Source of the DNA: Channallabes apus
Taxonomy: Eukaryota > Chordata > Actinopteri > Siluriformes > Clariidae
Reading direction: 5' to 3'
Assembly (NCBI GenBank): GCA_030522415.1
Contig: CM060118.1
Location: forward strand, 27,491,151-27,555,150
DNA: 64,000 nt
In this document: piece by piece, positions 35,474 through 47,847 of the stretch
Layout: the number at the start of each line of letters is the position of its first letter
Position numbering within the stretch: position 1 is the stretch's first letter
The notes under the pieces: model-generated
Database searches by the model: none
Seen by the model: the letters and a program-made list of their open reading frames with translations, nothing else
What the model was told of the DNA's origin: nothing
Translations under genes and position numbers: made by a program

Positions 35474-36091
35474 GAAGGTTTTTCAAGTCACATGAAAAAA
35501 AGATGTTCTGTTCTTACCTGTTGCTCATTTGGAGACCTACTTCCATGTCATTCCTGAGCTGCCAGTGATCCAGACTCCCTCTGCCCTCCGGACCCGCTTC
35601 TGCCCCATGTGTCTCTTTGGGATGCGTCTGGTGTCTGGAGATAATTCTCTCTACTTAGAAGACGGTTCTGGCCTCGACTGTTGGCAACTGTTTCTCTAGG
35701 GACTTGACAATTCGATAGTTCAGGACTGGAACTTTCTACAAGTCTACCTGAGTCTCCAATAACTACCTGAACTTCCTGCCACCTAACACACGGTATAAAT
35801 GCAAATCATTTCCTGCTATCTGTTTCACCCAGATGAGGATGGGTTCCCTGTTGAGTCTGGTTCCTCTCAAGGTTTCTTCCTATTACCATCTCAGGGAGTT
35901 TTTCCTTGCCACTGTCGCCCGCGGCTTGCTCACCAGGGACTATCTGACCATTTTGATTCATACACATTCACATTCCATACAAACTTAAATAATTCTTTTG
36001 ATTGTGTAAAGCTGTTTTGAGACAATGTCAATTGTTAAAAGTGCTATACAAATAAAACTGAATTGAATTGAATGTGACTTGAAAAACCTTC
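35474..36091 (+). mobile_element. L2-type LINE 3' tail enclosed by perfect 20-bp inverted repeats
   Basis: The stretch from about 35800 to 36070 is a plus-strand copy of the L2-type tail (gaggatgggttccctgttga, agggagtttttccttgccac, gaattgaattgaat). It and the preceding 300 bp lie between gaaggtttttcaagtcacat (35474-35493) and its exact complement (36072-36091). A further aactgtagatgg is paired outside these. Confidence 0.75.
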
Positions 36092-36312
36092 CATCTACAG
36101 TTCTCTGTTCAGTTCTCTGAAAGGGCAGCCTCTCAGGCACATTAATACTGTGTTCCCAACATTGATTGAAGTCATTGCATCAGAAACTATTTTTCACATT
36201 TTTTTGTCTGCCATTTTCCAACAAAATGCAGCAGTATTGTCAAAGAATTAACAGATAAATGTTTGATATTATTGGCACCCACACAGTTTATTCCATTGTC
36301 CAGCCTCATAGG

Positions 36313-36951
36313 CAGAGGTGGAAAGTAATGAATTACATTTACTCGCATCACTGTAATTGAGTAGATATTTTGTGTACTTCTACTTTTTAAAGTAGTTTTT
36401 TAAATCTGTAATTTTACTTTTACTTAAGTATGTTTTTTTTTAAGTGTTGTACTTCACTACTTTTTAAATCATATTCGCTACTGAGTAAAAAAATAAATGA
36501 ATGAAAATGAAAAATAATACAAATAATACAACGAGGAAGAAAAAAAATTGCACCCCGGAAACCACTGCACTGATTGATTGATGGGCGTGGAGAACATTAA
36601 CTTTAAATTCACAAGAACGATGGAGACGGACAAAACAGATGGCAGTGATGCAGACACAGCTGAAAGTGAAATGCCAACAAATTCTTATGCAGCAAACCCC
36701 TGGTCATACTGTATTTAAGCGACCACTTTGATTTCAAGCACAATAAAGGGAACAGATTTATTATGCAAGGGTGTTCAATCCCCCATCCCACCCCCGCTGT
36801 TAAAAAAAAGTAACTCAGTAACTTTTACTCTGAGTAAATTTTTAATGAGCTACTTTTTACTTTTACTTGAGTAGATTTTTATAAGGGTAACTTTACTAAA
36901 GTAACAGAACTTTTACTTAAGTGCAGAATTGTATTACTCTTTCCACCTCCG
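36313..36951. mobile_element. hAT-type non-autonomous transposon with 8-bp target duplication
   Basis: It starts cagaggtggaaagtaat and ends attactctttccacctccg, an inverted pair, and is flanked by the 8-bp duplication ctcatagg (36305-36312 and 36952-36959), the hAT hallmark. Most of it is tttacttttactt-type sequence. At about 36680-36790 a frame (NPWS...) may be the remains of a BED zinc finger. A second copy starts at 63970. Confidence 0.88.
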
Positions 36952-36959
36952 CTCATAGG

Positions 36960-38713
36960 TGTGTTGTTTATATTTCTAATCAATGTAAGTTTAAAGTTAT
37001 ATGCTCTTTTCTGGTTACATTTTTCTGATTGTACCTGTAGATAGAAAAAGATTTATACGGTAAACAGTGTGTGTGATCAAGAAGACACATTTGAGTACTG
37101 ATTCTGAACAACCCAAATATGTGTTAAACATCTCTAGTGAGATGACTCCCCTAGTATGAGTCGAAATATGAAACCAAAGGTTATGTTCATAATATATTAG
37201 TTAAATTTTCTTATGATATTTAGAAACAAGGCCTATTTTGACTGAGGCCTTGTTCAGACTGCAGGCAAAGCCGATTTGTTTTTACAAATGTAAACTGGTA
37301 AAGCCAGCAGATCTTCCCGAAACACTTTTAAACCAGAACGGAAAATTCAATGGCGCGGCTTTTACATAATTAGCGGCAATTCCACAACCTCATTAAGCCT
37401 AACTTAACTTTCTACTAAATTATATATTTTTAATATCTTTTTGAATATCTGAACAAGGCGTTAAGCTTTTTTATGCTACTTTGAAGGTTGTGCGTTTAAA
37501 TCTCAGGGCTGCCAGAGAGTCAAAGAATCAGAAGCTTAAATCTCTAAAACTATTTTATTCTGTCGGTCCTTGTACGCTTGCTTGGATGAAGCAATCACAT
37601 TTTAATGTAAAACAATATACATTGCAAGATATGCAGGATATTTGTGTGTACCGTTTATGCATTACAGTGTCTCACAAGAAAATACAATAACACAAAGAAA
37701 GAGAACTATATCAGCTATATATGCAGTTGCCCAGGATCACCAATCATACGAGACCATGGCTTTAATAATACTGGAAACTGAATGGAAATGTTAAATGCTC
37801 TAGTGCCTCCATGTGGACGACTTTGCACAGAAGAATTTAAAATTGTGGATGGATGCAGTGAGAAAACAAAAGTAAAAAAAGTGTCTAGATCGTTCCAATA
37901 AAATAAAAGCATTTATATTATGTCAAAGTTCATGACATTGATATTGAGTTTTAGATTAAGTCTATTTAAGTGATGTACACCAAAACAAAATACTAAATGT
38001 TGAGCATCAGAATATGTATCAGTAAATATCCAATAAAGACAAAACGTGAACTTAAATGAATTACAGAATATATAAGAAATATAATTAAGCAACTATAACA
38101 TTCCATGCTCTGTAACAAGTATGAAAAAGCTAAGCTTTACCCACTTTACCCAGATGACAGGAAGAAAATTTCCAGGTGTATAAAAAAGGAAGTGATTTTT
38201 AGAGCAAATGTGCTGTTTGAAAGTAATTTATTATTATAATAAATTATGCGTTAGTGCAATACATAAAGAAAAAATAACAAAAAACGACATTTCAATTCAA
38301 TGTCATTCAATTCAATCCAATGACATAAACAGACTAGGTACATGACCAAAACGCACTTATTTCTTCCACTCAGTGTCTCTTAATAACGTGTGTCTTAGAT
38401 GTGGAAGTTTTACTAATTTCTGCAAAAACTCTCAAGAATCCATGGGAGAGCATCTGTGAACTAAGTAAAATAATGTGTTATATCATGTGTACAAAAGATG
38501 TTACTTAACCAGTTTTGTGAGGACTAAAATTGCTATATCATCACAAATGTGTTGTCATTTTGAATGTATTTGCAGACTTTGTCCAATGATGCCAAAAGAT
38601 TGATTCCCTTTAATGTTTGTTTATTTATTTATACATTTTTGGCATATACTTAATCATATCTGAGAGCAGGAAGCATTTCACTCATCTCATCATTTCATCT
38701 AATAAGATAGTGG

Positions 38714-38749
<36 letters not shown>

Positions 38750-39521
38750 TAGACTTATCACTCTTCTGTTCATGATTTGGGTGGCCAAACCTACAAACTT
38801 CAACCTCAGAATTAAACTGAGGACCCTTTTGTCACCTTCTCATAAAAAAATGGTTATTTGGATATTTAATTATTTACTTCCTAAAAGTTTCTTTCGGGTT
38901 CATATGGCCTCTGCATAAAATTTTATGGGTTCTCTCCAGATGGACAAGAATACGTTTGACTTTTATCAGGAAATATAATTTTAAAACTCCGTATAATTAG
39001 TGATAGACATTGGTGCAGCTTGGATATTACCCTCTTACACGTTTTACTCTAGGCTACAATGCTAATAGCGATTTCTGTTTGCTCTTCCCCAGTAAACACG
39101 GCTGAAACAAAGGCACCATTTACACGGAAGCTGACGGGAGACAGTTTGATACCTTATTGGTTAGACGTATTTATTATGCATCACAGCAATAAATGGAAGC
39201 TGTTAATGACAGCAAACAGAGAAGAGATAGAAAGCGAGAGGATGCTGTAGGTTAGACGAACCTGTTAAAATGAAGGTGTCCGACGACGCGCTCGCACCTC
39301 GATTCATTAATAAACTAATTGACCACATTGTTTCACATTAACTCTGTGTGTTCAGGTAATCTGTTCTCCTTAGCTAGCTGCTGTTTTTCACTTGCGCTGA
39401 AAGAGCTGGGAAAAGTCACTAACAACTCTACTACTGACACCTTTGTGTCAAACGAAGCAGCTTTCCACCTGCGAGTGTGGAACAAACACACACCCAGGAA
39501 GTATTGTGCAGTGGATACAGG
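36960..39521. other. Unassigned intergenic sequence
   Basis: No gene recognised. (CA)n at 38715-38746. Composition changes little along it. Confidence 0.35.
38715..38746. repeat. (CA)n microsatellite
   Basis: Perfect CA run. Confidence 0.95.
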
Positions 39522-39982
39522 GCCGCTGCTGGCCAAATCGGTGCCCTAAGCAGAAATGTACTTTTGTGCCCCCTCCCACAAATATTACGGAAGTAAAAAT
39601 ATAGTAATAAAAAACACCTACTATAGGGGCCAAAATAGAACTTTATTCAAATAAAAGTAAATACATAAATAAATTGTATCATTTATAAATTACAATTGTA
39701 GCTCTACAGCAAAAAATACAAACTAAAATATCACTTTAAATAAAACATTTATAATAAATAAAATAAACTATAATAAACTGAAATAAAATCAAAACTGTCA
39801 CCTGCTGGAGTTTTCCAAAGTTAAAAATTTACAAAGGCACACTTCTGCTTTTTCTTGAGGCAAAGTCATAAATGAGCTCTTCATATGATAAAGCCTTTGA
39901 TAATTCAGAGTTGATGCTGACAATTGCCTTACCACTCATGCGCTCTTGTGCCATATGAGCGCAAGTACGTTTTGATGAGCTT

Positions 39983-40704
39983 CTTCTTTGTCTTTCGGCT
40001 GTTCCCTTTCAGGGGTCGCCACAGCGAATCAGCTGCCTCCATCTAACCCTATCCTCTGCATCCTCTTATCTCACACCAACTAACTTCATGTCCTATCTCA
40101 CTGCATCCATAAATCTCCTCTTTGGTCTTCCTCTAGACCTCCTGCCTGGAAGTTCCAACCTCAGCATCCTCCTACCGATATATTCACCATCTCTCCTCTG
40201 AACATGTCCAAACCACCTCAATCTGGCCTCTCTGACTTTATCTCCAAAACATCTCACATGAGGCGGCGCGGTGGTGTAGTGGTTAGCACTGTCGCCTTGC
40301 ACCTCCAGGGTCTGGGTTCAATTCCCCGGCCAGGCTCGATTCCCGTCTCTGTGTGCATGGAGTTTGCATGTTCTCCCGTGCTTGGTGGGTTTCCTCCGGG
40401 TACTCCGGTTTCCTCCCACAGTCCAAAGGTTAGGCTAATCGGCGTTCCTAAATTGCCCGTAGTGTGTGATTGGGTGTGTGAGTGTGTGTATGTGTGTGTG
40501 CCCTGCGATGGATTGGCACCCTGTCCAGGGTGTACCCCGCCTAGTGCCCGGGGTCTCCTGGGATGGGCTCCAGGTCCCCCGCGACCCTGAACACAGGATT
40601 AAGCGGTATAGAAAATGAATGAATGAACATCTCACATGGGTTGTCCCTCTGATGAACTCATTCTTGATCCTTGTCACTCCCAAGGAGAACCTCAACATCT
40701 TCAA
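39983..40704 (-). mobile_element. RTE-like LINE, 5'-truncated, with target duplication
   Basis: Same family as 2646-5859: the minus strand reads LRWFGHVQRRDGEYIGRRML and GRPKRRFMDA, then the cgctgtggcgacccctg end. A 16-bp duplication acgttttgatgagctt flanks it (39967-39982 and 40705-40720). It is itself split by the SINE at 40261-40625. Confidence 0.93.
40261..40625 (+). repeat. tRNA-headed SINE (family A) nested in the LINE fragment
   Basis: A 13-bp duplication aacatctcacatg flanks it (40248-40260 and 40626-40638). Full head, core and gaat tail. Confidence 0.95.
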
Positions 40705-41190
40705 ACGTTTTGATGAGCTTCATTTTAGAAAAACTTGGCTCAGCAGAGGCAACAGTTACAGGGAGCGCCACTGTATCATATTAAGAAAGATGCGTTAGTC
40801 GTGAAATTATTACCGACTATTAACACACATTATTAACGTCGACAGAATAAAAAAAAGTTTCACAGGATTATGAACGTACCTGAAAGTGATGCACTGGCTT
40901 CATCTTGGGCTTTTTTCCCTTTCGTTTCTCGGCGCCGGTTTGTTGATGTCTCTTTCCAGGACCAAGCATATTGTTCAATTATTATCATTTTTGGCCAAAT
41001 AGGCAGCCGTAACAGAGGAGAGGGCGCGCGCGTCATCACGTGTGCATACTCTGCGTTCACCGTTAAATGCAATATATACGTTTATATTTTTGTTTATTTG
41101 TATATGCATATTATTAATATTAATTCATTATTATAATATATATAAAAGATTTGAGCAGCTGGGATGGTGCCCCCGAGTTGGTGCCCTAAG

Positions 41191-42051
41191 CAGACTGCGT
41201 ACTCTGCGTACACTGAGTGGATATTAACCGTTTTAACGTTATATTGTTTCGTATCACGGCTATAAGTTCATATTTTAACTGCACTGGAATCTCTCTTTTC
41301 TCTCACTCTGTCTCTTCACTTGAGAAAACAGGAACGACTCAATTTCCTGTGAAAAAAGGCTTCATTGAGAACTTACGCGGGATGTGGCATTAACATAAAG
41401 TGCTCGTTTAGAGCAGGCCTCTCCTTGTGCTCTTTTCAAGCGCCTCAGCGCACGTTAGAAGTCATTGTGTGTCCCATACGAAACCCTTCACAAAGACACA
41501 ATGGTCATCGTCTACTTCAAACGTTAGTAATGAATGCTAATGACCGCCAGATTGAGTGGCAGGGCAGTGCTCAAATAAAATGCAAACACCAGACTTTTAC
41601 AATCAGCTACATTTTTTTGGTAAGTTTCAAAATACACAACATACATTTGAGGTTCTAACAATGTTCTTTACTTTCAGTAGTGCATGAAGTTGGATAAACC
41701 AGTCTATAGTATGTTTTGATTTCCGACAAGAAAAAAAAAAGACTCTAAAAAACACACTAGTGGAGTCATATTCTGTATGTTGTGTTTGTGTATGGGGGGT
41801 GGGCTTTGATCTGGTCACCACAAGGGAAAAAATAACTTGATATGAAATGAAGTGATGGTTTTGGTGTATAGCTGCACTAACAAGGATGTTTCTTGTCTGT
41901 GCGCTACATTTTGTATAATTATTGTCCTTGGAGATGAAAAAGCCTATGTAGCTTATTAGAGGGACATAGAATATTAATATACTCTTCATATATAGCGAAT
42001 ATTTATTGTATCCAGCTTGACTTTTCATCTCTCTACATAAATATTGAACGC
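41191..42051. other. Intergenic sequence, possible conserved element
   Basis: No gene. The part 41370-41560 has balanced composition, a word series rich in aatgctaatga and gtagtaatg-like homeobox sites, and no repeat signature, so it may be regulatory DNA between emx1 and noto. Confidence 0.3.
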
Positions 42052-42080
42052 ATGTGTGTGTGTGTGTGTGTGTGTGTATA

Positions 42081-43683
42081 CAATGGTGTGAAAAACTATT
42101 TGCCCCCCTCCTGATTTCTTATTCTTTTGCATGTTTGTCACACAAAATGTTTCTGATCATCAAACACATTTAACTATTAGTCAAAGATAACACAAGTAAA
42201 CACAAAATGCAGTTTTTAAATGAGGGGTTTTATTATTTAGGGAGAAAAAAATCCAAACCTACATGGCCCTGTGTGAAAAAGTAATTGCCCCCTGAACCTA
42301 ATAACTGGTTGGGCCACCCTTAGCAGCAATAACTGCAATCAAGCGTTTGCGATAACTTGCAACGAGTCTTTTACAGCGCTCTGGAGGAATTTTGGCCCAC
42401 TCATCTTTGCAGAATTGTTGTAATTCAGCTTTATTTGAGGGTTTTCTAGCATGAACCGCCTTTTTAAGGTCATGCCACAACATCTCAATAGGATTCAGGT
42501 CAGGAGTTTGACTAGGCCGCTCCAAAGTCTTAATTTTGTTTTTCTTCAGCCATTCAGAGGTGGATTTGATGGTGTGTTTTGGGTCATTGTCCTGCTGCGG
42601 CACTCAAGATCGCTTTAGCTTGAGTTGACGAACAGATGGCCAGACATTCTCCTTCAGGATTTTTTGGTAGACAGTAGAATTCATGGTTCCATCTATCACA
42701 GCAAGCCTTCCAGGTCCTGAAGCAGCAAAACAACCCCAGACCATCACACTACCACCACCATATTTTACTGTTGGTATGATGTTCTTTTTCTGAAATGCTG
42801 TGTTACTTTTACGCCAGATGTAACGGGACACGCACCTTCCAAAAAGTTAAACTTTTGTCTCGTCGGTCCACAAGGTATTTTCCCAAAAGTCTTGGCAATC
42901 ATTGAGATGTTTTTTAGCAAAATTGAGACGAGCCTTAATGTTCTTTTTGCTTAAAAGTGGTTTGCGCCTTGGAAATCTGCCATGCAGGCCGTTTTTGCCC
43001 AGTCTCTTTCTTATGATGGAGTCGTGAACACTGACCTTAATTGAGGCAAGTGAGGCCTACAGTTCTTTAGATGTTGTCCTGGGGTCTTTTGTGGCATCTC
43101 GGATGAGTTGTCTCTGCGCTCTTGGGGTAATTTCGGTCGGCCGGCCACTCCTGGGAAGGTTCACCACTGTTCCATGTTTTTGCCATTTGTGGATAATGGC
43201 TCTCACTGTGGTTCGCTGGAGTCCCAAAGCTTTAGAAATGGCTTTATAACCTTTACCAGACTGATAGATCTCAATTACTTTTGTTCTCATTTGTTCCTGA
43301 ATTTCTTTGGATCTTGGCATGATGTCTAGCTTTTGAGGTGCTTTTGGTCTACTTCTCTGTGTCAGGTAGCTCCTATTTAAGTGATTTCTTGATTGAAACA
43401 GGTGTGGTGGTGACTACAGAAATTGAACTCAGGTGTGATAAACCACAGTTAAGTTATTTTTTACACAGGGGGGCAATCACTGTTTCACACAGGGCCATGT
43501 AGATTTGGAGTTTTTTTTCTCCCTTAATAACGTAAACCTTCATTTAAAAACTGCATTTTGTGTTCAATTATGTTATCTTTGATTAATAGTTAATGGTTTT
43601 TGATGAGCAGAAACATTTAAGTGTGACAAACATGCAAAAGAATAAGAAATCAGGAAGGGGGCAAATAGTTTTTCACACCACTG
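42081..43683 (-). mobile_element. Tc1-like transposon, structurally complete but inactive
   Basis: It runs from caatggtgtgaaaaactatt to its complement ending caccactg, with TA at both outer sides (42079-42080, 43684-43685), about 1.6 kb. The ends extend as long inverted repeats of roughly 200 bp (both carry a catgcaaaagaataagaaat-type stretch). It landed between a (TG)n and an (AG)n tract. Confidence 0.93.
42298..43320 (-). pseudogene. Tc1 transposase with three in-frame stops
   Basis: Minus-strand reading starts MPRSKEIQEQMRTKVIEIYQ, a paired-type helix-turn-helix domain, followed by LPRSGRPTEITPRAQ (linker). The catalytic core shows LWTDETK, then QQDNDPKH and [14 protein letters not shown], the DD34E triad. 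The C-terminus ends [18 protein letters not shown]. The frame is cut by stops at 43057-43059, 42847-42849 and 42604-42606, each explicable by one base change, and otherwise stays open, so the copy is young. Confidence 0.92.

Positions 43684-43685
<2 letters not shown>

Positions 43686-43714
<29 letters not shown>
43686..43714. repeat. (AG)n microsatellite
   Basis: Perfect AG run directly at the Tc1 end. Confidence 0.95.
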
Positions 43715-43716
<2 letters not shown>

Positions 43717-44079
43717 CTGTGATAAATCTTTGCACCCCATCTGTACGTTTCACTGCATTCTCCAGAGTGTTAAAGAATGCCAAGATCAGCTTTATCTGTG
43801 AATGTGTCACATTAGAATATGATGCAGTGGTAAAGTGAAGAGCCATAGTGCTAATGCTGACTGTAGGGGGTACAAACTGAAGCACGTTCGGGGGAGTAGA
43901 GAGGAACAAGACTAATTGGACTGGTGAGCTCCACTCCCCTTTCTTGTTGTTCCTGTGGCTTTTCTCAAGCTACACTCCCCCACCCCACCTGAATATATCA
44001 GTCTGCTGTGGATTACACTAGATCACACCACAGATGCTTTGTTTATACATAGTTTTACACACACACACACACACACACA

Positions 44080-44130
<51 letters not shown>

Positions 44131-44733
44131 CAAGAAATTTAGAAAAATTTAACTTGAAAGTGGACACAATAAGCATTCAGTAGAATATAAGGGGCATATT
44201 AATATTTAGTAAGCATTTTGACACCCTATAGTCCTCATATACTTTTCTATTCCCTCCCTCTTCCCGCACTCTGTGCATGTTTTATAGAGCTGTTACAAGT
44301 ACCTGCTGAAAGAGATTAATAAAACACAGGAGGCTTTTCCCGACAGTGCGCCCTAATAGGGTTTTCATCTCCAAAGCCAATAATCATTTATTATTATATG
44401 CCCCTTTATTTGTTAAATAAATTCCACAAACTCTCTAAGCACAGATTTATTCAATGAACATAATCAAATAGTTATATATTACACTTATTATGCAAATATG
44501 TACTTGCTATTTATTATAACTCAAGAACACTTAAAGTCTTAAAGTTTTAAATCACAGAACACATCAGGCCCATGACATTTTATGTTTTTGAGTTATTGAG
44601 GTTTGGATTAAATCCTCTCAATCCATGCGTCCAAGTCAAATAGGTTATTAATTATAAGAACTCAACAAACATAAAAATGACATCATTATAATATAAACAA
44701 ATTCACACACCCCTTGAATACCCTGACCCCGCT
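43715..44733. other. Unassigned sequence with (CA)n(CACG)n
   Basis: A compound CA/CACG microsatellite lies at 44057-44128; nothing else identified. Confidence 0.4.
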
Positions 44734-45033
44734 TGATAACTAATACATCAAAATCCACATAATGAAGTTTTATTAGGGTGAACACGGCAGTTCAGTTACA
44801 AAAAATAAAGAATCACAGATAAATACACAGGATTAATATTATAGCCCACTTCACTAACATTCAAAATGTTGGTTAGATAGAATTAAAGCTTGGATAACTA
44901 GCATTTATAATACATCAAAATCCAAATAATGAAGTTTTATTAGGGTGAACACGGCAGTTTAGTTACAAAAAATTAATATTATGTAGCCCACTTCATTAAC
45001 ATTCAAGCCAAATCAAAAATATTGCTTAGATAC
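44734..45033. repeat. Local tandem duplication, unit about 165 bp
   Basis: taatacatcaaaatccac (44741) recurs at 44908, followed in both units by ataatgaagttttattaggg and tgaacacggcagtt and by tagcccacttca. The second unit has a roughly 25-bp deletion. Confidence 0.85.
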
Positions 45034-46168
45034 AATTTTGCTCATGTCCTCTTAACTGTACACTCTTGAAAAAGAAGGTCAGTATTAGAATGTGCAAGGG
45101 ACCTTTAGTTGTCCTAGTTGGCACACCTTTTAGCAAAGTACCAGGAAACCTTGAACACCTTTTCAAAGCATCTACAGGGGCAAAGTAATAAGAACACTCA
45201 AAAGCCTTATCAGTTTGTTTAAATTATTCTCAAATTTGTTTATTTTATTGTTCTGTACTTGTAATGCATCATTATTGTGATAGTTTAGCATATCTGTAGT
45301 CTTTCCCTCAAGGATTAACTGGATTACGAGAGCTGAAAAGAAACATTGTGTCAACTGTGTTAACTCATAATGGCTGTGTTCTCAGTGAAGGATTACTAAT
45401 CCAAACTAATCACTATCGTCAGACCTATGGCTGCACAAAGCCACCATGCTAAAGGGCTTTAGCGTGCTTCAGTGTGCTACAGAGAAAACACAAGAGGAGG
45501 ACAGCACCATGCCTAAAAGGCTCTGTCTCTGATGGGGAGACACATGTTTCTCTGTAAAATAAATCAATCTATTTGGTGCCAGAGAGGCAACATTTTTGCT
45601 CTGGCTCCCACAGATGTGACTTAGATCTCTGGCTTAGACCTCTGGCTGTTTGACAATTCTGTTCCTATAACTAATTTCTTAAACTAACTAACTAACTAAC
45701 CCAGCTTCAGCCTGCATTACTATGTAGTCACTTAGCTGTGCTTAATCTGCACTCACACAAATTTTCCACAGTAGAGAAAATGGATATTGAGTGAAATTGC
45801 AAAAAGAATAACAAGAAGTAGAATAACAAAAAGTAGTTTTAAGCATTTTTCTGATTTTGTGACCAGATTGCTATTAATCACCTGCCTGTTTAATGCTTTC
45901 ATTGTAAAGGATCACCACCGAATTGCTCCTATGAGTATTTATTTATTTATACATAATGAAACCTGTTATTATTTCCCTTTTAAGAAGCCTGCTACAAACA
46001 AACATAGTAATAATGGTTCAAACATATTCATGGTTCAAGTAAATAATAAGTTAACCTTTTTAACAGGTGACAAAACACATTTTTACCATATATGTAGAAA
46101 ATAATAATTTTGTGTTTTTGCACATTTTAATGTTTAAATTAATATATAGAGTATACAGTACATATACA
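45034..46168. other. Unassigned intergenic sequence
   Basis: No gene or known repeat recognised. Confidence 0.35.
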
Positions 46169-46404
46169 CACTGTAAACCCGAATAAGTTGGCAAAACTCC
46201 AAAAATTTTAGGTAATCAGTTTTTTTTTAAGTAATGATGTTTCCAAGTAAACAGAACTACAGTACCAGTTTTTTAGTTTGTTGTATTAATTCATATTGAT
46301 CGTTCTTTTACTTGAATTACTGATTAGCCTAACTCATACAATTTAATAGCAATTATCACGAATCTTTTAGTTAAATTTTTTTTATTAGTTGTTGCAAATT
46401 AAAT

Positions 46405-46640
46405 AAGTTGTTGTTGGTCTTCCGGCCGCTCTCAGCAAGGGGTTGCCACAGCGGACAATCCCATCCGCACACACAAGCTTGGCACAGGTTTTACACAGGA
46501 TGTCCTTCCTAACACAACCCTCCCATTTAACGGGCTTGGGACCGGCACTGCACTTGGTGGCTGGGGTTTGGGCACTGGTCGGGAATCAAATCGCTTTCTC
46601 ATGGCAGACGAAACACCTACCACTAAGCCACCAGTGCCCT
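46405..46640 (-). repeat. tRNA-Gly-like SINE (family C) with an RTE LINE-type tail
   Basis: A 14-bp duplication, gttgcaaattaaat and gttgcaaataaaat with one difference, flanks it (46391-46404, 46641-46654). On the minus strand the head reads tggcttagtggtaggtgttt (A box) and gatttgattcccgacc (B box), resembling tRNA-Gly. The 3' end reads ccgctgtggcaacccc and gcggccggaagaccaacaac, closely like the end of the RTE-like LINE at 5811-5856. Confidence 0.9.
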
Positions 46641-47034
46641 GTTGCAAATAAAATTAATAGTAATTTTCTTTATTTTTGATTATATCTGAAAGTACAAATT
46701 CTATAATTATTTTAAAAAATATTAACACAATACATGCAATGCCATTTTTTAAACTGGAAAATTATTTATTTTTAATAATAATGAATGCCCTACAGCCGAA
46801 CTTCACTTTTAAATTAAATTCAACATTAATTGCAATATGAGATGCAACATTAATTGCAGTAACATCCTAAAAATAGGATAGCACCAACTGTCGACAATCA
46901 GATGACAGAGCTGGCCAGGTGGCACAAGGAAACCTACACAATACTGGGTATAATATGCATAATGAAAACATAAACTTTAGCATCCTTAGATTTGTAGATT
47001 ATACTTACAGCATAATGCGAAGACAAAATTAAAT

Positions 47035-47760
47035 TCAAATTTTATTTGTCACATACACAGTCATACAGAGTACGATATGTAGTGAAATGCTTACACGACT
47101 GCTAGTGACCTTAAAAATTATAAAAGCTTATACATAAGAAAATAAATGTGAATAAAAGAAATAAATTAAAAATAAAATTAACTAGCAAAATAAAATATGC
47201 TGTACAAAAAAATATACTGTAATAAAAGAATACGTTAGAAAATAAGATTAAACTAGTGAAATGTACTGTACAAAGTAAGTATACTTTACAAATAAGAACA
47301 TTATCAATATAAGAACAAAATAAATATAACAGATATAGAAAGGAATTTAAATAGAAATTTGTCAAAAACAGAAAATTATAAGTTTTGAAGTGGCTGGGGT
47401 GTGCAAATACGCATAGAAAATGACTTTGTAAAGTGACTTATTTAAAGTGTCTTATTTAAAGTGTTTTGTGCAGTGGGTCCGTAGGTGAAAATATAAACAT
47501 GATAAAGTGTCTTATTAAAGTGATTTGTGCAGTGGTCCATAGATGAAAATATAAATATGTAGTGCAAATGTGTGCAAAGTGGCCATGAATGCCTTGTCAG
47601 TGATGGATGTTACAAAAAGACAGTATTAGTCCTGTGTTGTGTTGTGATTGTGATTGAGAGACCTTATCGCCTGCGGGAAGAAACTCCTCCTCAGTCTCTC
47701 TGTGTTGGCCTTCAAGGAGCGGAATCGCTTCCCAGACCGCAACAAATTTGCCATTTGACT
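47035..47760. repeat. Interspersed repeat of unknown class
   Basis: Words such as attttatttgtcacatacac, atatgtagtgaaatgctt and gcctgcgggaagaaactcct look like a repeat common in fish genomes, but I cannot class it. It contains two imperfect 60-bp tandem units (about 47442-47560) built on tgcagtgggtcc and gtgaaaatataaa. Confidence 0.45.
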
Positions 47761-47847
47761 TCTTGATCAAACAAACTCGTGGCCAGTTTATGTGTCACGA
47801 GTCAGACGCAAACTTTCTAGGCTGAATTTTACAGCAAAAAAGTAGTT

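Larger units (their letters stand above)
39522..41190 (-). mobile_element. Decayed hAT-like transposon, host of nested insertions
   Basis: On the minus strand the sequence at about 39840-39960 encodes MAQERMSGKAIVSINSELSK and EELIYDFASRKSR, which looks like the C-terminus of a hAT-family transposase. At 40860-41072 the frame SWKETSTNRRRETKGKKAQD looks like its basic N-terminus. The middle is missing. Both outer parts carry ggtgccctaagcaga (39540 and 41180). A LINE fragment (39983-40704) and a SINE (40261-40625) are inserted. Confidence 0.55.
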
